64,000 bases of DNA from Paracoccaceae bacterium (GCA_017510335.1 JAFWNM010000029.1:98445-162444); one strand, 5' to 3'; positions 1 to 9,982 are shown, counted from the stretch's first letter. Translations and numbers: made by a program. Notes: a model not told the origin generated them from the sequence alone.

Positions 1-1325
1 GCCTGCCCGATCTGTTTCTGGCCGGCGGTGACGGACCGGCCTTGTTGCTGCGCAACCATGGCGACATGGTGTTCGCACCGCAGGACACTGGCCTGCAGGG
101 TGTGACCGGCGCCTATCCGCTGGATATTGACGGCGACGGGGTTTTGGATCTGTTCGTGCTGCGCGTCGGGCCAAATGTGGTGTTGCGTGGTCTGGGGGAG
201 TGCCAGTTCGAGGACGCGACCGAAGCGCTTGGCATTGATGCGGGCACAGGCTGGTCCACAGCGTTCAGCGCGTGGTGGGAAGCAGGCGCAGACCGGCCCA
301 GTATGTTCGTTGGCAATTATGTCGACCGCGACGACCCCACTGGCCCGTTCTTTGCCTGCGATGACAACCAGTTGTTGCGCCCTGATGGCACGGGCTGGAT
401 ATCGGCGGCATTTGGCCCCGGGTTTTGCCCACTTTCGGCCCTGGCCGCGCGCGATGCCCGCGGCCGCATGACGCTGCGCCTGTCCAATGACCGGCATTAT
501 TATGTGCGCGGCGGCTATGAACAGATGTGGGATATTGCCGATGCGCGTTTTCTGGGGGCCGAGGATGGCTGGCCGGACCTGATGCTATGGGGAATGGGCA
601 TTGCCAGCCGCGACATAACCGGCAACGGGCTGGCGGATGTTTACCTAACCTCCATGGCTGACCAGATGCTGCAACTGGCCCAGCCGGACGGCACTTACAG
701 CACTGCCCCCTTCAGCATGGGCCACACCGCGCACCGCCCCTATATGGGCGACGATGGTCGCCCGTCCACAGGTTGGCATGCCCAATGGGGGGATGTGAAC
801 AACAACACACGCGCAGACCTGTTCATCGCCAAGGGCAATGTGGACCAGATGCCTGATCTGGCCATGGCCGACCCCAACAACCTGCTGCTGAACGGGGCGG
901 ATGGCACGTTTTCCGAAGCGGCGCATCTGGCCGGGCTGGCGGATTTCGCGCGTTCGCGCGGGGCAGCGCTTGTGGATCTGGACAGCGACGGGCGGCTTGA
1001 TCTGGTTGTTATCAACCGCCGCGCCCCTGCCCGCGTGTATCGTAACGTCACCGATGGGGTTGGCAACTGGCTGGCGGTTGCCTTGCGCCAAAGCGGGCCA
1101 AACCGCTTTGGCATTGGCGCGCGGGTGACCGTGGGCACGCAAACCGCCACGCAATGGCAAGACATCACACTTGGCGGGGGGCATGCAGGCGGGCAGCTTG
1201 TGCCGCTGCATTTCGGTCTGGGAAACGCCACACAAGCAGATGTGCATGTCCGGTGGCCCGACGGGCGCGAAACCCGCCACCAGATAAGGGATGCCAACCA
1301 GACTGTTACACTGCGCCCTGATTAG
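1..1325 (+). CDS. FG-GAP/VCBS repeat protein with C-terminal UnbV (ASPIC) domain, 5'-truncated by window edge
   Basis: The reading frame is open from the window edge (first full codon at base 3), so the start is missing. The visible part has repeated Asp-rich calcium-binding loops of FG-GAP type, for example LDIDGDGVLDLFV (about 120-160), DVNNNTRADLF (about 795-825) and DLDSDGRLDLVV (about 975-1010). The last 90 residues resemble the ASPIC/UnbV domain (RFGIGARVTVG, then HFGLG and WPDGRE). Such proteins form beta-propellers and are usually exported; no enzymatic role can be assigned. It faces the sugar-transport operon tail to tail and shows no functional link to it. Family assignment is firm, function unknown. 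Confidence 0.85.
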   Translation, partial: LPDLFLAGGDGPALLLRNHGDMVFAPQDTGLQGVTGAYPLDIDGDGVLDLFVLRVGPNVVLRGLGECQFEDATEALGIDAGTGWSTAFSAWWEAGADRPSMFVGNYVDRDDPTGPFFACDDNQLLRPDGTGWISAAFGPGFCPLSALAARDARGRMTLRLSNDRHYYVRGGYEQMWDIADARFLGAEDGWPDLMLWGMGIASRDITGNGLADVYLTSMADQMLQLAQPDGTYSTAPFSMGHTAHRPYMGDDGRPSTGWHAQWGDVNNNTRADLFIAKGNVDQMPDLAMADPNNLLLNGADGTFSEAAHLAGLADFARSRGAALVDLDSDGRLDLVVINRRAPARVYRNVTDGVGNWLAVALRQSGPNRFGIGARVTVGTQTATQWQDITLGGGHAGGQLVPLHFGLGNATQADVHVRWPDGRETRHQIRDANQTVTLRPD

Positions 1326-1347
1326 GGCACATCACAAAGCCGCCGAA

Positions 1348-1378
1348 GCGCTGCGTTGCGGTATTCAGCACGCAGCGC
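1348..1378. terminator. Inverted repeat between convergent genes
   Basis: A 9-bp stem, GCGCTGCGT (1348-1356) and ACGCAGCGC (1370-1378), encloses a 13-nt loop. It lies just after the FG-GAP gene and before the end of the convergent dehydrogenase gene. There is no clear T-run, so a terminator role is only inferred from position. Confidence 0.35.
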
Positions 1379-1482
1379 GTCAGCCTTTGGGCCTGCACTG
1401 GTTCTTCTGTTCCCCGAACACAAGCCCGCGCTGGAGCATGTTCAAGAAACTAAATCCGGTTCCCACTTCTGAGCGACATGCC

Positions 1483-2478
1483 CTAGATGTCGAGCCCGGC
1501 GATCATGCGTTCCAGCCGTTCCATGGCGCGCACGCCATCGGAAATGTCAGGAAAATCCCGCTTCGCACCTTGAAGCACTGCGCCCACATCGGCCAACAAG
1601 GCCCCGTAGCCCTTGTGGTCCTCATTTGCGGCAGCGGTGAAATTCGGCGTCCAGCTTAATGTATCGCTGGCCGGGTCCAATGTGGCAGCGGAATCATCGG
1701 CCTTGAAGGGTGGGTCACGATACAAGGCCACGTTGATGATATTGTCCACATGCAGGCGCGCATGATCACCCATGATACGGATCTCTTCCATCGGGGTGCC
1801 GCGCGACTGGACAGTGCCCATCACCACATTGCCGATCACCCCGCCTGCAGTGGTGAAGTTCAGATGCAGCAGCAGTTTTCCGGGCTGGGGGGAAATGCTG
1901 CGCACCTGCATGTCCCCGAAATCTTCGCCAGCGAACCACGGGATCAGGTCCATGTAGTGGACGCAGTGGTGCAGGAAGAAGCCGGTGTAATCGGGTTCAC
2001 CGGCGAAATAGGTGGGGGCCGTCATATACGCACCCGTAATCCCCAGAACCCGGCCAAACCCCCCATCTGCCAACACATTCTTGGCAATACGGTTGCCCGT
2101 GGAGTAGCGCTTCATGAACCCCACGATCACGGGTTTACCCGCCACGTCTGCGGCGCGCGCAATTTCGCGCGCGCCCCGGGCCGTGGCGGCGGGGGGTTTT
2201 TCCATGAATACCGGCAGCCCGCGCGCAAGCGCGGCCAGGGCCGCCGCATGATGCAGGTCCGGGCCAACAGCCATACCGATTGCGTCCAGCCCCGGTGTGG
2301 CAATCAGGTCGTGAAAATCCGAATGCAGCGCGGTAACACCGTATTCGGCCGCCACTTGTGCCATTGCGTCCCCGTCACGGTCGCACAGGGCCGCAATGCG
2401 CATGCCATTGCGCCCCATCTGTGGAAGCAGCATTTGCCGCGCGTGACGGCCACACCCGATCCATCCGATATTGATCAT
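1483..2478 (-). CDS. Gfo/Idh/MocA-family NAD(P)-dependent oxidoreductase
   Basis: 331 aa, the usual family size. The N-terminal Rossmann fold shows [13 protein letters not shown] (a GxGxxA-like dinucleotide loop, residues 4-16). The family hallmark [14 protein letters not shown] follows at about residues 92-105, where the Lys takes part in hydride transfer. The C-terminal half is the alpha/beta substrate domain with [14 protein letters not shown], containing the His/Asp pair. It is the last gene of the minus-strand sugar operon; its ATG overlaps the stop of the isomerase gene (ATGA). The context suggests oxidation of a sugar or polyol imported by the adjacent ABC transporter. The exact substrate is unknown. 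Confidence 0.9.
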   Translation of the reverse strand: MINIGWIGCGRHARQMLLPQMGRNGMRIAALCDRDGDAMAQVAAEYGVTALHSDFHDLIATPGLDAIGMAVGPDLHHAAALAALARGLPVFMEKPPAATARGAREIARAADVAGKPVIVGFMKRYSTGNRIAKNVLADGGFGRVLGITGAYMTAPTYFAGEPDYTGFFLHHCVHYMDLIPWFAGEDFGDMQVRSISPQPGKLLLHLNFTTAGGVIGNVVMGTVQSRGTPMEEIRIMGDHARLHVDNIINVALYRDPPFKADDSAATLDPASDTLSWTPNFTAAANEDHKGYGALLADVGAVLQGAKRDFPDISDGVRAMERLERMIAGLDI

Positions 2479-3362
2479 TGGTCCACCTCTGCCAGGGCAA
2501 GCGCGTTGCGAATGACGCCCAGACCCGCGCGCAACTTGTCAGTCTCGTCCTCTTGGGGGGCACGCCAATGGGCAATGGGCAGGGCCACCCTGTCATCGGC
2601 GCGGCGGAAGGGTTCCAGCGCGATTGGGCCGTCATACCCCGCCTGATGCAGCGCCCGCATGACAGCGGGCCAGTCAATATGTCCAGTGCCCGCATGACCG
2701 CGATGGTTTTCATTCGCCTGAAAATGCACGATCCGGTCCCCGGCAAGGCGGATTGCATCAGGGATGGAGCGTTCTTCCATATTCATATGGAAAGTATCAA
2801 GCATGATACCCAGCCCGCTATCCCCCACCGCATCCACCACTTCAATGGCCTGTCGGGTTGTCGACACAATGTCGGTTTCAAACCGGTTCAACGGCTCCAG
2901 CCCGAACACCACGCCCGCATCGCGGGCAATGGGGGCCACCTGCGCCAGTCCGTCAATGGTGCGCGCAGCACGCGCGGCAATGTCATCATCGCTGCGCGGC
3001 ACCGGCGGACGGCCAGCGAAAACCATCGGTTCCCCGTAAAGCGGCCCGCCGATGATGGACGCGCCCAGTTGTGCGGCCACATCCACAGTGCGTTTCAGAT
3101 ACTCGATTCCCCCTTGCCGGTTCACCGCATCATCTGACGCGATGCTGCGCTGGGGGTTTACGCGCGCGGCCAGCACGACAAACAGCCCTGCATCTGCGGC
3201 GGCCGCCCTGACATCTGCCAGCGGCAGGTTGTCTTCGGGTTCGGGCACCAGTAGCTCGATGAAATCGAACCCGATATGGGCAGCCTTTGCAAAATAATGA
3301 AGATCCTGGCCGGTAAACGGTCGGGTGAACTGCATCGAAATGATGCCAACGGGGTTTTTCAC
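2475..3362 (-). CDS. Sugar phosphate isomerase/epimerase (AP-endonuclease-2 TIM barrel)
   Basis: 295 aa from a GTG start at 3362, preceded by the good ribosome site GGAAAGGAAATACA; an upstream in-frame extension reads through the permease gene and is rejected. The barrel carries metal-binding residues typical of the IolE/IolI/hydroxypyruvate-isomerase superfamily: GLEPLNRFE (Glu), [10 protein letters not shown] (Asp, His), GTGHIDW (His) and ALEPF (Glu). It overlaps the dehydrogenase start downstream and follows the permease genes, so it probably isomerises or epimerises the imported sugar or its oxidised product. The specific reaction cannot be read from the sequence. Confidence 0.88.
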   Translation of the reverse strand: MKNPVGIISMQFTRPFTGQDLHYFAKAAHIGFDFIELLVPEPEDNLPLADVRAAAADAGLFVVLAARVNPQRSIASDDAVNRQGGIEYLKRTVDVAAQLGASIIGGPLYGEPMVFAGRPPVPRSDDDIAARAARTIDGLAQVAPIARDAGVVFGLEPLNRFETDIVSTTRQAIEVVDAVGDSGLGIMLDTFHMNMEERSIPDAIRLAGDRIVHFQANENHRGHAGTGHIDWPAVMRALHQAGYDGPIALEPFRRADDRVALPIAHWRAPQEDETDKLRAGLGVIRNALALAEVDQ

Positions 3363-3379
3363 TGTATTTCCTTTCCTTC

Positions 3380-4216
3380 TCAGCCTTTGACCGCGCCTTG
3401 CGTCAGCCCCGAGATCAGGCGTTTTTGCACCAACAGGAACAGGATTGTTGCTGGCAGGGCACCGACGATCCCCCCCGAAGTCAACAGGCCCCATTGCACT
3501 TCGTATTCGCCAATCAGGGTCTGAACGGCCACCGTGATGGGGCGCACGTTCCGGCCCCCAAGGGTCAGCGCATACAAATATTCGTTCCATGACGTGATGA
3601 AGATATAAATGCCGGTGGCAATGATACCGGGCAGGCATAGCGGCAGAATGACCCGGCGCAGCGCCTGCATTCTGGTGCAGCCATCGGTCATCGCGGCTTC
3701 GTCCAGCGATTTGGGAATGCCGTTCATGTAACTGACCATCATCCACACCGAAAACGGAATCGCCACAGTGGAATTGGCGATGATCAGCGCAAGATGCGTA
3801 TCAAGCAGGCCCAGAACCCGCATCAGTATGAACAGCGGCAGGATGAGCAACACCAACGGAAACATGTTGATCAGCAGGAATTGCACCATCAAGATACGCT
3901 TGCCCCGGAAATTGAACCGTGAAAACGCATAGGCCGCTGTTACCGACAGCGACAACCCCACCGCCACTGTGCCAAGTGCCACAATCAGACTGTCCAGCAT
4001 GTTGCCCGCAAACCCCACCGTGGCAAACAGCCGGGTGTAGTTTTCAATCGTTGCGTTCCAGATGGACGGGCCTTCGGTGAACAAGGTTGATTCCGGACTG
4101 ATCGAGGTGATGAACATCCACAAATATGGCCCCAGCGTGAAAGTCAGGATCACCAGCATGGGCAGATCAACTGTCAGGATGCGGCGCAGGGTTGAGCGTT
4201 TGCCAAGTGCCATCAC
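3380..4216 (-). CDS. Carbohydrate ABC transporter permease (MalG/UgpE type)
   Basis: 278 aa integral membrane protein with about six hydrophobic segments. Near residues 180-205 is the EAA loop, [20 protein letters not shown], which contacts the ATPase in binding-protein-dependent importers. The N-terminal region ([21 protein letters not shown]) is the first membrane span. The start ATG overlaps the stop of the partner permease (4213-4216), so the two subunits are translationally coupled. It forms the inner-membrane channel with the 4213-5124 product. The class is clear (MalG-like CUT1 family); the substrate is not. Confidence 0.93.
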   Translation of the reverse strand: MMALGKRSTLRRILTVDLPMLVILTFTLGPYLWMFITSISPESTLFTEGPSIWNATIENYTRLFATVGFAGNMLDSLIVALGTVAVGLSLSVTAAYAFSRFNFRGKRILMVQFLLINMFPLVLLILPLFILMRVLGLLDTHLALIIANSTVAIPFSVWMMVSYMNGIPKSLDEAAMTDGCTRMQALRRVILPLCLPGIIATGIYIFITSWNEYLYALTLGGRNVRPITVAVQTLIGEYEVQWGLLTSGGIVGALPATILFLLVQKRLISGLTQGAVKG

Positions 4217-5124
4217 TGCACCGCCTTTGCGGTGCGCCGCAGATAAACCAACACAATAACCATCAGCATCAGCGTAAACAGCGTGGCAATGGCTGATCCA
4301 TAGCCGAAATCCAGATTGGTGCGCGCCTTGATGAAGGCATATAGCGGCAAGGTATGGGTCGCATAGCCCGGCCCACCCCCTGTCATAACGAAAATCACGT
4401 CAAAACTGTTGGCAACCCAGATGGTGCGCAGTAGCACCGCCGTGACAACAACGCCGGAAATGCCCGGCAAGGTGATATGCCAGAACTGCCGCCAGGAACT
4501 TGCCCCGTCAATGCTTGCGGCCTCGTAATAGCTGCGCGGAATGGATTGCAGGCCAGCAAGGATCATGACAGCGAAGAACGGAAACCCCTGCCATGTCAGC
4601 GTCAGAATGATGGCGGCAAGTGCCGTGTCGGGGTTGGCCAGCCATGGGATGGCCCGCTGGATCAGCCCAACCCGCAACAAAAGCTCATTCGCGATGCCGT
4701 AGTTGCTGTCATAAATCCACACCCACATCAGCGCAATCACCACCGATGGCAGCGCCCATGGAATGATAACCAGCGCCCGCGCAACCGGACGCCACGGAAA
4801 TTGCTGGTTCAGCAAAAGCGCCGTGACCAGCCCAAGCAAAAGCTGCGCGGGGATGGTGGCCGCCATCCAGATGATGGTGTGGCGCAGGGATATCCAGAAC
4901 ACTTCGTCATTCAGGGCGGCGCGAAAATTCTTCAGGCCCACAAACTCGAACACGTTGGGGCGAAACAGCACATAATCATGCAGACTCATCCACACAGTCT
5001 GGACCATGGGAAAGAAGACGATGGCCAGCGTAACCAGAACTGCGGGCGACAGCATCGCATAGGGCAACACAATCCGCGAAAGCGGGCGGCGGTGGGGCCT
5101 GTCGGGGGGGTCTGCAAGGGTCAT
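4213..5124 (-). CDS. Carbohydrate ABC transporter permease (MalF/UgpA type)
   Basis: 303 aa from the ATG at 5124; a longer frame to 5172 has no ribosome site and adds a non-family N-terminus. It has six or more membrane spans starting with IVLPYAMLSPAVLVTLAIVF, a periplasmic stretch, and the EAA loop YEAASIDGASSWRQFWHITL at about residues 200-220. The protein is typical of the MalF-like subunit of CUT1 sugar importers without the large MalF P2 loop. It lies between the binding-protein gene and the second permease, consistent with one transcript. Confidence 0.93.
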   Translation of the reverse strand: MTLADPPDRPHRRPLSRIVLPYAMLSPAVLVTLAIVFFPMVQTVWMSLHDYVLFRPNVFEFVGLKNFRAALNDEVFWISLRHTIIWMAATIPAQLLLGLVTALLLNQQFPWRPVARALVIIPWALPSVVIALMWVWIYDSNYGIANELLLRVGLIQRAIPWLANPDTALAAIILTLTWQGFPFFAVMILAGLQSIPRSYYEAASIDGASSWRQFWHITLPGISGVVVTAVLLRTIWVANSFDVIFVMTGGGPGYATHTLPLYAFIKARTNLDFGYGSAIATLFTLMLMVIVLVYLRRTAKAVQ

Positions 5125-5199
5125 TTGCACTCTCTCAGGAAAGCGGGCAGCAAGGGAAAGACAGGGCACCAAGGGGCGCCCTGTCAGCGCATCAGACGA

Positions 5200-6414
5200 T
5201 CAGTTTGAAAACAGGTCGGAAATCTGTTTGTTCATCTGCTCGGCGCCAATGTCGCCAATCAAAACCCGCTGCATTGCTGTGGCCCAGACCGTGTTCACGA
5301 AATCAGACGTTTCGGGCACGTTTGGAAGCAATTCGGCATAAGGCAATGAATCCACCGTTGCCTGAACAAAGCGCGGCGGATGCAGCGACCAGGTTTCAGT
5401 GTCGGCCTTGACCACTGGCAATTGCCCCGTCGCTTCGTTGAACAGGGCGTTGTTGCCTGCGGATGACAGGAAGGAAATCCATTTCCACGCCGCTTCCTTG
5501 TCTTCGGCACTGGACAGGATCGCGGTGCTTTCATCGCCAAACGCCGTCCAGCGTCCGCCACCACATTCCGGCACAACAGTCGCCGAAACGTTGTCGCCCA
5601 ATGCCTCGACCATGCCATTGGCCGACCCGATATGGTGGATGGTCATTGCCGTGCGCCCGGCCTTGAACGTGCCGATGATTTCCTGAAACCCGTCATTCGG
5701 GGTTGAAGGCGGGAACACACCGTCTTCGCGGAACAGATCCGCCACAAATTGCGTGCCGGCAATGCCCGCTTCCGATGTCAGCCCCTCTGTCAGGCTTACG
5801 CCGTCGCGGCCAAGGGTGAAACTGCCCCAATGATCATGCCCGCCGCTGGCACCCCGGAAGCCGAACCCGTAAACATCGGTCTGCCCGTCACCATTGGTGT
5901 CGCGGGTCAGCGCGCGCGCCGCATCGCGGAATTCATCGCAGGTTTGCGGGACAGACAGGCCCAGCTCCTCGAACATGTCGGGGCGATAATACAGATACAA
6001 CACCACATATTGGACCGGCAGGTAATACGCCTGACCGTCTGAAGCGCGGGTCAGTTCCAGCAGATTGTCCTGAAGCCCGTCCTTGCCGTCCCATGCATCG
6101 ATCCATTCGCCAATGGGTTCCAGTGCGCCCATTTCCACCAGTCGGGGCTGTGCAAACATTTTGACCATTGCCGCGTCAGGGGCGCTGCCGCCAATGATTG
6201 CGGTATAAAGCTGGTCATAATAGCTGTTCCAGGGAATATTCTCGGCTTCGATCTTGATGCCGGGATTGGCGGCTTCAAACGCGGCAACCAGTTCATTCAT
6301 CGGATTGTCGGCATTGTCGAAATGATACCAGAACCGCACCGTGCTGTCGGCATGGGCCAGCCCTGCCGTCAGTGCCAGAACCGAAGCAAGCCCCAGTGTT
6401 TTCTTGAAAGTCAT
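5200..6414 (-). CDS. Extracellular solute-binding protein, sugar ABC transporter (family 1)
   Basis: 404 aa. Residues 1-22 form a signal peptide (basic MTFKK, hydrophobic LGLASVLALTAGLA, cleavage near HAD). The mature part begins STVRFWYHFDN and contains the NELVAAFEAANPGIKIE segment typical of UgpB/MalE-like (COG1653) proteins. It captures the substrate in the periplasm and delivers it to the two permeases downstream. The ribosome site is AGGGAGGAACGAC just before the ATG. It lies between the esterase-like gene and the permeases. Likely ligand: a mono- or oligosaccharide or polyol derivative, not resolvable from sequence. Confidence 0.93.
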   Translation of the reverse strand: MTFKKTLGLASVLALTAGLAHADSTVRFWYHFDNADNPMNELVAAFEAANPGIKIEAENIPWNSYYDQLYTAIIGGSAPDAAMVKMFAQPRLVEMGALEPIGEWIDAWDGKDGLQDNLLELTRASDGQAYYLPVQYVVLYLYYRPDMFEELGLSVPQTCDEFRDAARALTRDTNGDGQTDVYGFGFRGASGGHDHWGSFTLGRDGVSLTEGLTSEAGIAGTQFVADLFREDGVFPPSTPNDGFQEIIGTFKAGRTAMTIHHIGSANGMVEALGDNVSATVVPECGGGRWTAFGDESTAILSSAEDKEAAWKWISFLSSAGNNALFNEATGQLPVVKADTETWSLHPPRFVQATVDSLPYAELLPNVPETSDFVNTVWATAMQRVLIGDIGAEQMNKQISDLFSN

Positions 6415-6441
6415 GTCGTTCCTCCCTTGTTGTCGCCTTTG

Positions 6442-7353
6442 TCAGGCGCTCCTCCCACGAAAAACCTTGCCTGCCCGCGCAAACGCGTCGCGCGCCTCTG
6501 GCAGGTCAAGGCCCATCTGCATGAACCCGTGCACCACCCCGTCCACCCGGTCGAACGGGTCATCCCGCCCAAGCGCGCGCAGCCGCGCCACCAGATTTTC
6601 GCTGTCAGAGAAAAGCGGGTCGCAGGTGGCGGCATTCAGAAATAGCGGCGGCAACGCGGCAAGCGCCCCGTCATCGGCCAGCAAGGGCACAATCTGGGCA
6701 TTGGCGCGTATGTCATGCGGCGCATACCAATCCCAATAGCGCCGCATTTTCGCACGCGTCAGCCCCGGCCCTTCGGCATTGGCGGTATAGGACGGCGTTG
6801 TGAAATCAGCACCATACACACCATAAAACAGCAGCGCCTGGGCAGGCAGTTCGGTCCCTTCGGCAAGCAACCGCAGCATCGCGCATAACGCCAGATTGGC
6901 CCCTGCGCTGTCGCCTGCCATGGACCAGCGGCGCGCCGGGTCGCGCGCGTGCCAGGCGTCGGTCACGTCCTCCAACCCGGCGGGCCAGGGGTGTTCGGGC
7001 GATTTACGGTAGTCGAACGTCAGCACGGGACAGCCACATGCCAGCGCCAGCCGCCGCGCCGCACCTTCGTGGGTTGCGGGCGAACAAAAGGCCCAGCCCC
7101 CACCATGGACGTGCAAGATCGCATCGCGCCCGTTGTCATTATGGGGAACCACCCAGCGGGCTGGCATGCTGCCCGCAACCATGACAGTGCGCGCCTCGGC
7201 CATTTCGGGCAGGTTTTCATTCCAGCGCTGGTTTGCCAGCGCGGCCAGGGTTCGGCCCTGCTGCGGGTCCAGTGTTGTTGGGTCAACCAGCTCGGCATCT
7301 TCTTCGGCCAGCCGGGCCAACACGGCGCGCATGGTGTCGGTCAAGGCGTTCAT
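6442..7353 (-). CDS. Alpha/beta-hydrolase, hormone-sensitive-lipase (HSL) family esterase
   Basis: 303 aa. It has the HSL oxyanion motif HGGGWAF at about residues 85-91 and the nucleophile elbow GDSAGANLAL (Ser at about residue 148). A plausible Asp in CDPLFSD and His in VVHGFMQMG complete the triad. It is soluble, with no signal peptide. Its stop is close to the binding-protein gene, and its ATG overlaps the regulator stop (ATGA at 7350-7353). Within a sugar-uptake operon it may remove acyl groups or open a lactone of the imported compound; that role is inference. Confidence 0.88.
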   Translation of the reverse strand: MNALTDTMRAVLARLAEEDAELVDPTTLDPQQGRTLAALANQRWNENLPEMAEARTVMVAGSMPARWVVPHNDNGRDAILHVHGGGWAFCSPATHEGAARRLALACGCPVLTFDYRKSPEHPWPAGLEDVTDAWHARDPARRWSMAGDSAGANLALCAMLRLLAEGTELPAQALLFYGVYGADFTTPSYTANAEGPGLTRAKMRRYWDWYAPHDIRANAQIVPLLADDGALAALPPLFLNAATCDPLFSDSENLVARLRALGRDDPFDRVDGVVHGFMQMGLDLPEARDAFARAGKVFRGRSA

Positions 7354-8048
7354 TCCAGGGCCGTGCCTGTCAGGTCGGGGCCAAAATCCACAATGGTGGC
7401 AATATGATGGGCCAGCACATTGCGCAATTGTGCCACATCGCGCGCATCCAGTGCAGCAAGGATGGGAACATGCCGTTCAGCAGTTTCTTCCAGCGCGCGG
7501 TTGGGCCGGGAATTCAGGATCTTGAACCTGTGGTTGTGAATCAGGCACCGTGTCAGGATCGGCGCGACCAATGGCAGATCTGCCGTATCGAACAGGCGCG
7601 CATGGAAGGCCCGGTCATAGACTGACAGCAAATATTCATCACCATCGCGCGCCGCATTGCGCATGGCGTTCAAAAGGTCACCAAGATCCGCGCGCAAACG
7701 GTCATCGGCACGGGCAACCACGCGGTCCAGATGGTCACATTCCACTTCGCGGCGCAGGGACAAAAGCGCGCGGGCGTCATCTGCATGGCAGGGGGCAACA
7801 TGGGTGCCGCGGTTGGGCATCCGCTTCACCAGCCCTTCTTCATGCAACTGCATCAGGGCCTCGCGCACTGTGCCCTGACTGCACTGGAAACGCTGCGCAA
7901 GGTCCAGTTCTGTCAGCGCCTGTTCCGGCGGCAACACACCCAGCACGATTTCCTTCTGAAGTGCGACGAACACAACATGACTGCGCCGGCTTGACTGACG
8001 CGCAACAAGTTCCGTCACCGAGGGTATGCTGAAACTTTCAACGGCCAT
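7350..8048 (-). CDS. GntR-family transcriptional regulator (FadR/FCD subfamily)
   Basis: 232 aa from the ATG at 8048, preceded by AAAAAGGAGCGGCGCAGAT; an in-frame extension to 8231 would cross the divergent ATPase promoter and is rejected. The winged helix covers about residues 35-85 (LAQRFQCSQGTVREALMQL, then wing KRMPNRGTHV). The C-terminal all-helical FCD-like effector domain follows (LRREVECDHLDRVV; ALDARDVAQLRNVLAHHI). It heads the sugar operon and probably represses it and the divergent ATPase gene by binding the repeated half-sites at 8097-8126. Its effector is probably a sugar catabolite. Confidence 0.9.
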   Translation of the reverse strand: MAVESFSIPSVTELVARQSSRRSHVVFVALQKEIVLGVLPPEQALTELDLAQRFQCSQGTVREALMQLHEEGLVKRMPNRGTHVAPCHADDARALLSLRREVECDHLDRVVARADDRLRADLGDLLNAMRNAARDGDEYLLSVYDRAFHARLFDTADLPLVAPILTRCLIHNHRFKILNSRPNRALEETAERHVPILAALDARDVAQLRNVLAHHIATIVDFGPDLTGTALE

Positions 8049-8096
8049 ATCTGCGCCGCTCCTTTTTATTTGGGTCTGCTTTCGGGCTTGCCATAA

Positions 8097-8126
8097 ATTA
8101 TCAATAACGATAATCATCACATTATC
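8097..8126. promoter_or_regulatory. Candidate GntR operator: three alternating 6-bp half-sites
   Basis: ATTATC (8097-8102), GATAAT (8109-8114) and ATTATC (8121-8126) occur at exact 12-bp intervals in alternating orientation, forming two overlapping dyads. The 11-mer ATTATCAATAA also repeats directly at 8097 and 8121. The array lies between the divergent regulator (start 8048) and ATPase (start 8172). Assignment to the adjacent GntR protein is inferred from position and symmetry. Confidence 0.6.
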
Positions 8127-8171
8127 AATAATGCAAGCCCCTTTTTTCCGGGATCGCACAGGAGACGCACC

Positions 8172-9284
8172 ATGGCCGACATCAGCCTTAGTAAGATTGT
8201 GAAAAATTATGGCGAGGTTCGTGCGATCCATGGCGTGGACCTTGCCGTGAATGACGGCGAATTTGTCGCCTTTGTCGGCCCTTCGGGATGTGGCAAATCC
8301 ACCATGCTGCGCATGATTGCGGGGCTGGAGGAAATTTCAGGCGGCACGCTGTGTATCGGTGGTCGGGTGGTCAACGAAGTGGAACCGAGAGGGCGCGATG
8401 TCGCAATGGTGTTTCAGGATTACGCCCTATACCCCCATATGACGATCCGCGAAAATATCGGCTTCGGGCTGAAAATGCGTGGCTGGAAAGCGGCCGATAT
8501 TGCGCCCAAGGTCGAAGATGCCGCGCGCATTTTGCAAATCGGTGATTACCTTGACCGCAAACCGGGCCAGTTATCGGGCGGTCAACGACAGCGTGTCGCC
8601 ATGGGCCGCGCCATTGTGCGCGAACCATCGGTGTTTTTGTTCGATGAACCACTCAGCAACCTTGATGCCAAGCTGCGGGTCGAAATGCGCACACAGATCA
8701 AGCGGTTGCACGCCATGCTGGGCACAACGACAGTATATGTCACACATGACCAGACCGAAGCCATGACCCTGGCCGACCGCGTCGTGGTCCTGCGCGGCGG
8801 GCATATCGTGCAAGAAGGGCCGCCAATGGAACTGTATAGCCGACCGAACTGCCGGTTTGTGGGCGAATTCATCGGATCGCCCAAAATGAACATCCTGTCA
8901 GGGGTGCTTGACAAGGCCGGCGGTGCGCCGTGTTTGCGCGTGGGGGACGCTGTTCTTGCGATTGGCGATATCGATGCGCGGGACGGCGCGCAAATTGATA
9001 TGGGAATTCGCCCTGAACACCTGATCTGGGCGACTGCTGAAACCAGCAAGATCAGGCCGGTTGTCGAAGTGTTCGAGCCGCTGGGGTCGGATACAATGGC
9101 CATCTGCCACTTTGCGGGACACGAAATTTCGGCCCGTCTGGCACCGGACATTGCGCTGCAACGTGACCAGCCCATCTTCCTTTCCTATGATCCGGCCAAT
9201 CTGCATTACTTCGATGGCGAAAACGGGCAGCGGATCATGCCACAGCCCCATCCAGCGGCACAAACGCTTTCGGCAGGCGCATAA
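8172..9284 (+). CDS. ugpC: Sugar ABC transporter ATP-binding protein (MalK/UgpC type)
   Basis: 370 aa. Walker [10 protein letters not shown] is at about residues 36-44, the signature [14 protein letters not shown] at about 135-148, Walker [15 protein letters not shown] at about 155-168, and the switch His in [14 protein letters not shown]. The C-terminal third is the TOBE/MOP-like regulatory domain (IGIRPEHL-type segment [10 protein letters not shown]). The ribosome site is CAGGAGACGCACC. It energises the two permeases encoded divergently. Splitting the ATPase gene from the rest of the operon by a shared operator region is a common arrangement. The symbol refers to the family; the substrate is unproven. 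Confidence 0.9.
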   Translation: MADISLSKIVKNYGEVRAIHGVDLAVNDGEFVAFVGPSGCGKSTMLRMIAGLEEISGGTLCIGGRVVNEVEPRGRDVAMVFQDYALYPHMTIRENIGFGLKMRGWKAADIAPKVEDAARILQIGDYLDRKPGQLSGGQRQRVAMGRAIVREPSVFLFDEPLSNLDAKLRVEMRTQIKRLHAMLGTTTVYVTHDQTEAMTLADRVVVLRGGHIVQEGPPMELYSRPNCRFVGEFIGSPKMNILSGVLDKAGGAPCLRVGDAVLAIGDIDARDGAQIDMGIRPEHLIWATAETSKIRPVVEVFEPLGSDTMAICHFAGHEISARLAPDIALQRDQPIFLSYDPANLHYFDGENGQRIMPQPHPAAQTLSAGA

Positions 9285-9982
9285 ACGCGCGCCCCCCCTG
9301 CCCTGCTCGCGCGCGGCAGGTTTGATGCCACTGCAGGCGCCTGTGCGGTTCTGCGTCTTACAGGTGCAAACTGCGCAAGCGGTCCCTGCCCCTGCGTGTT
9401 TTCTTCTTCTAATCAGTATGTTGGTGACGGACTTAGAAACCCGGAAACTGGATTAAGCTTGCTGCATCGGCAGGGGGCGAAAACAGCTGAACGCAGCTCA
9501 GTATAATTGCTTCTTGCATACAACCCGAACAATGCCGCAATCATATGTGCATAATTCTGCGCTAATGCGCATTACTGCCGTAATTATGCCAAACTGCGTT
9601 GCACAAGCCCCCCTGCCCCGCCAAATGCACCGCGCCACATCAGCCGAATCCAGGCGTTTCTGGCGTTTCCAAGTCCCCCCTCAAACCAGAGTCGATTCGA
9701 ACGCGAGTATCCCCCGACCTGTTGGGGGTGTGCGAACCCTCACGCACAACATGTTGCAGGCTGCCGCCATAAATGGCACACAGTTTTCTTTAATTTCAGT
9801 ATGTTAAGTGAAAATTGCTATCACATCGCACCAATGCGACAGGCGCGCAGCACAACCACTGTTGAAAAAACTGTTGTCTGACAGGAAATTGCGTGTCATG
9901 AGTTCTGTTGTCGCAGTAACGCGAAAATCGCGCGGTTTGGCGACGAAACACAAACGACCCGCCAAGAGGTCACGAGGGCAGC
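9285..9982. other. Intergenic region upstream of repA, no credible gene
   Basis: About 700 bp with no convincing ORF. It holds several inverted repeats. These are CCTGCC/GGCAGG (9297-9320), just after the ATPase stop and possibly its terminator; the nested dyad at 9549-9589; CCCCC/GGGGG (9711-9728); TGTGCG/CGCACA (9729-9748); the 10-bp palindrome CAACATGTTG (9747-9756); and CGCGA-AAA-TCGCG (near 9922-9934). This density is consistent with the autoregulated repA promoter/operator zone of repABC plasmids. Promoter boxes cannot be fixed by eye. Confidence 0.55.
9549..9589. promoter_or_regulatory. Nested dyad upstream of repA (operator, centromere or origin element)
   Basis: The outer arms GCATAATT (9549-9556) and AATTATGC (9582-9589) surround the perfect 12-bp palindrome TAATGCGCATTA (9563-9574). 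The two symmetry centres differ by only half a base. Such a 41-bp AT-flanked dyad upstream of a partition operon is a good candidate for RepA/RepB binding, but no direct evidence is available. Confidence 0.5.
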
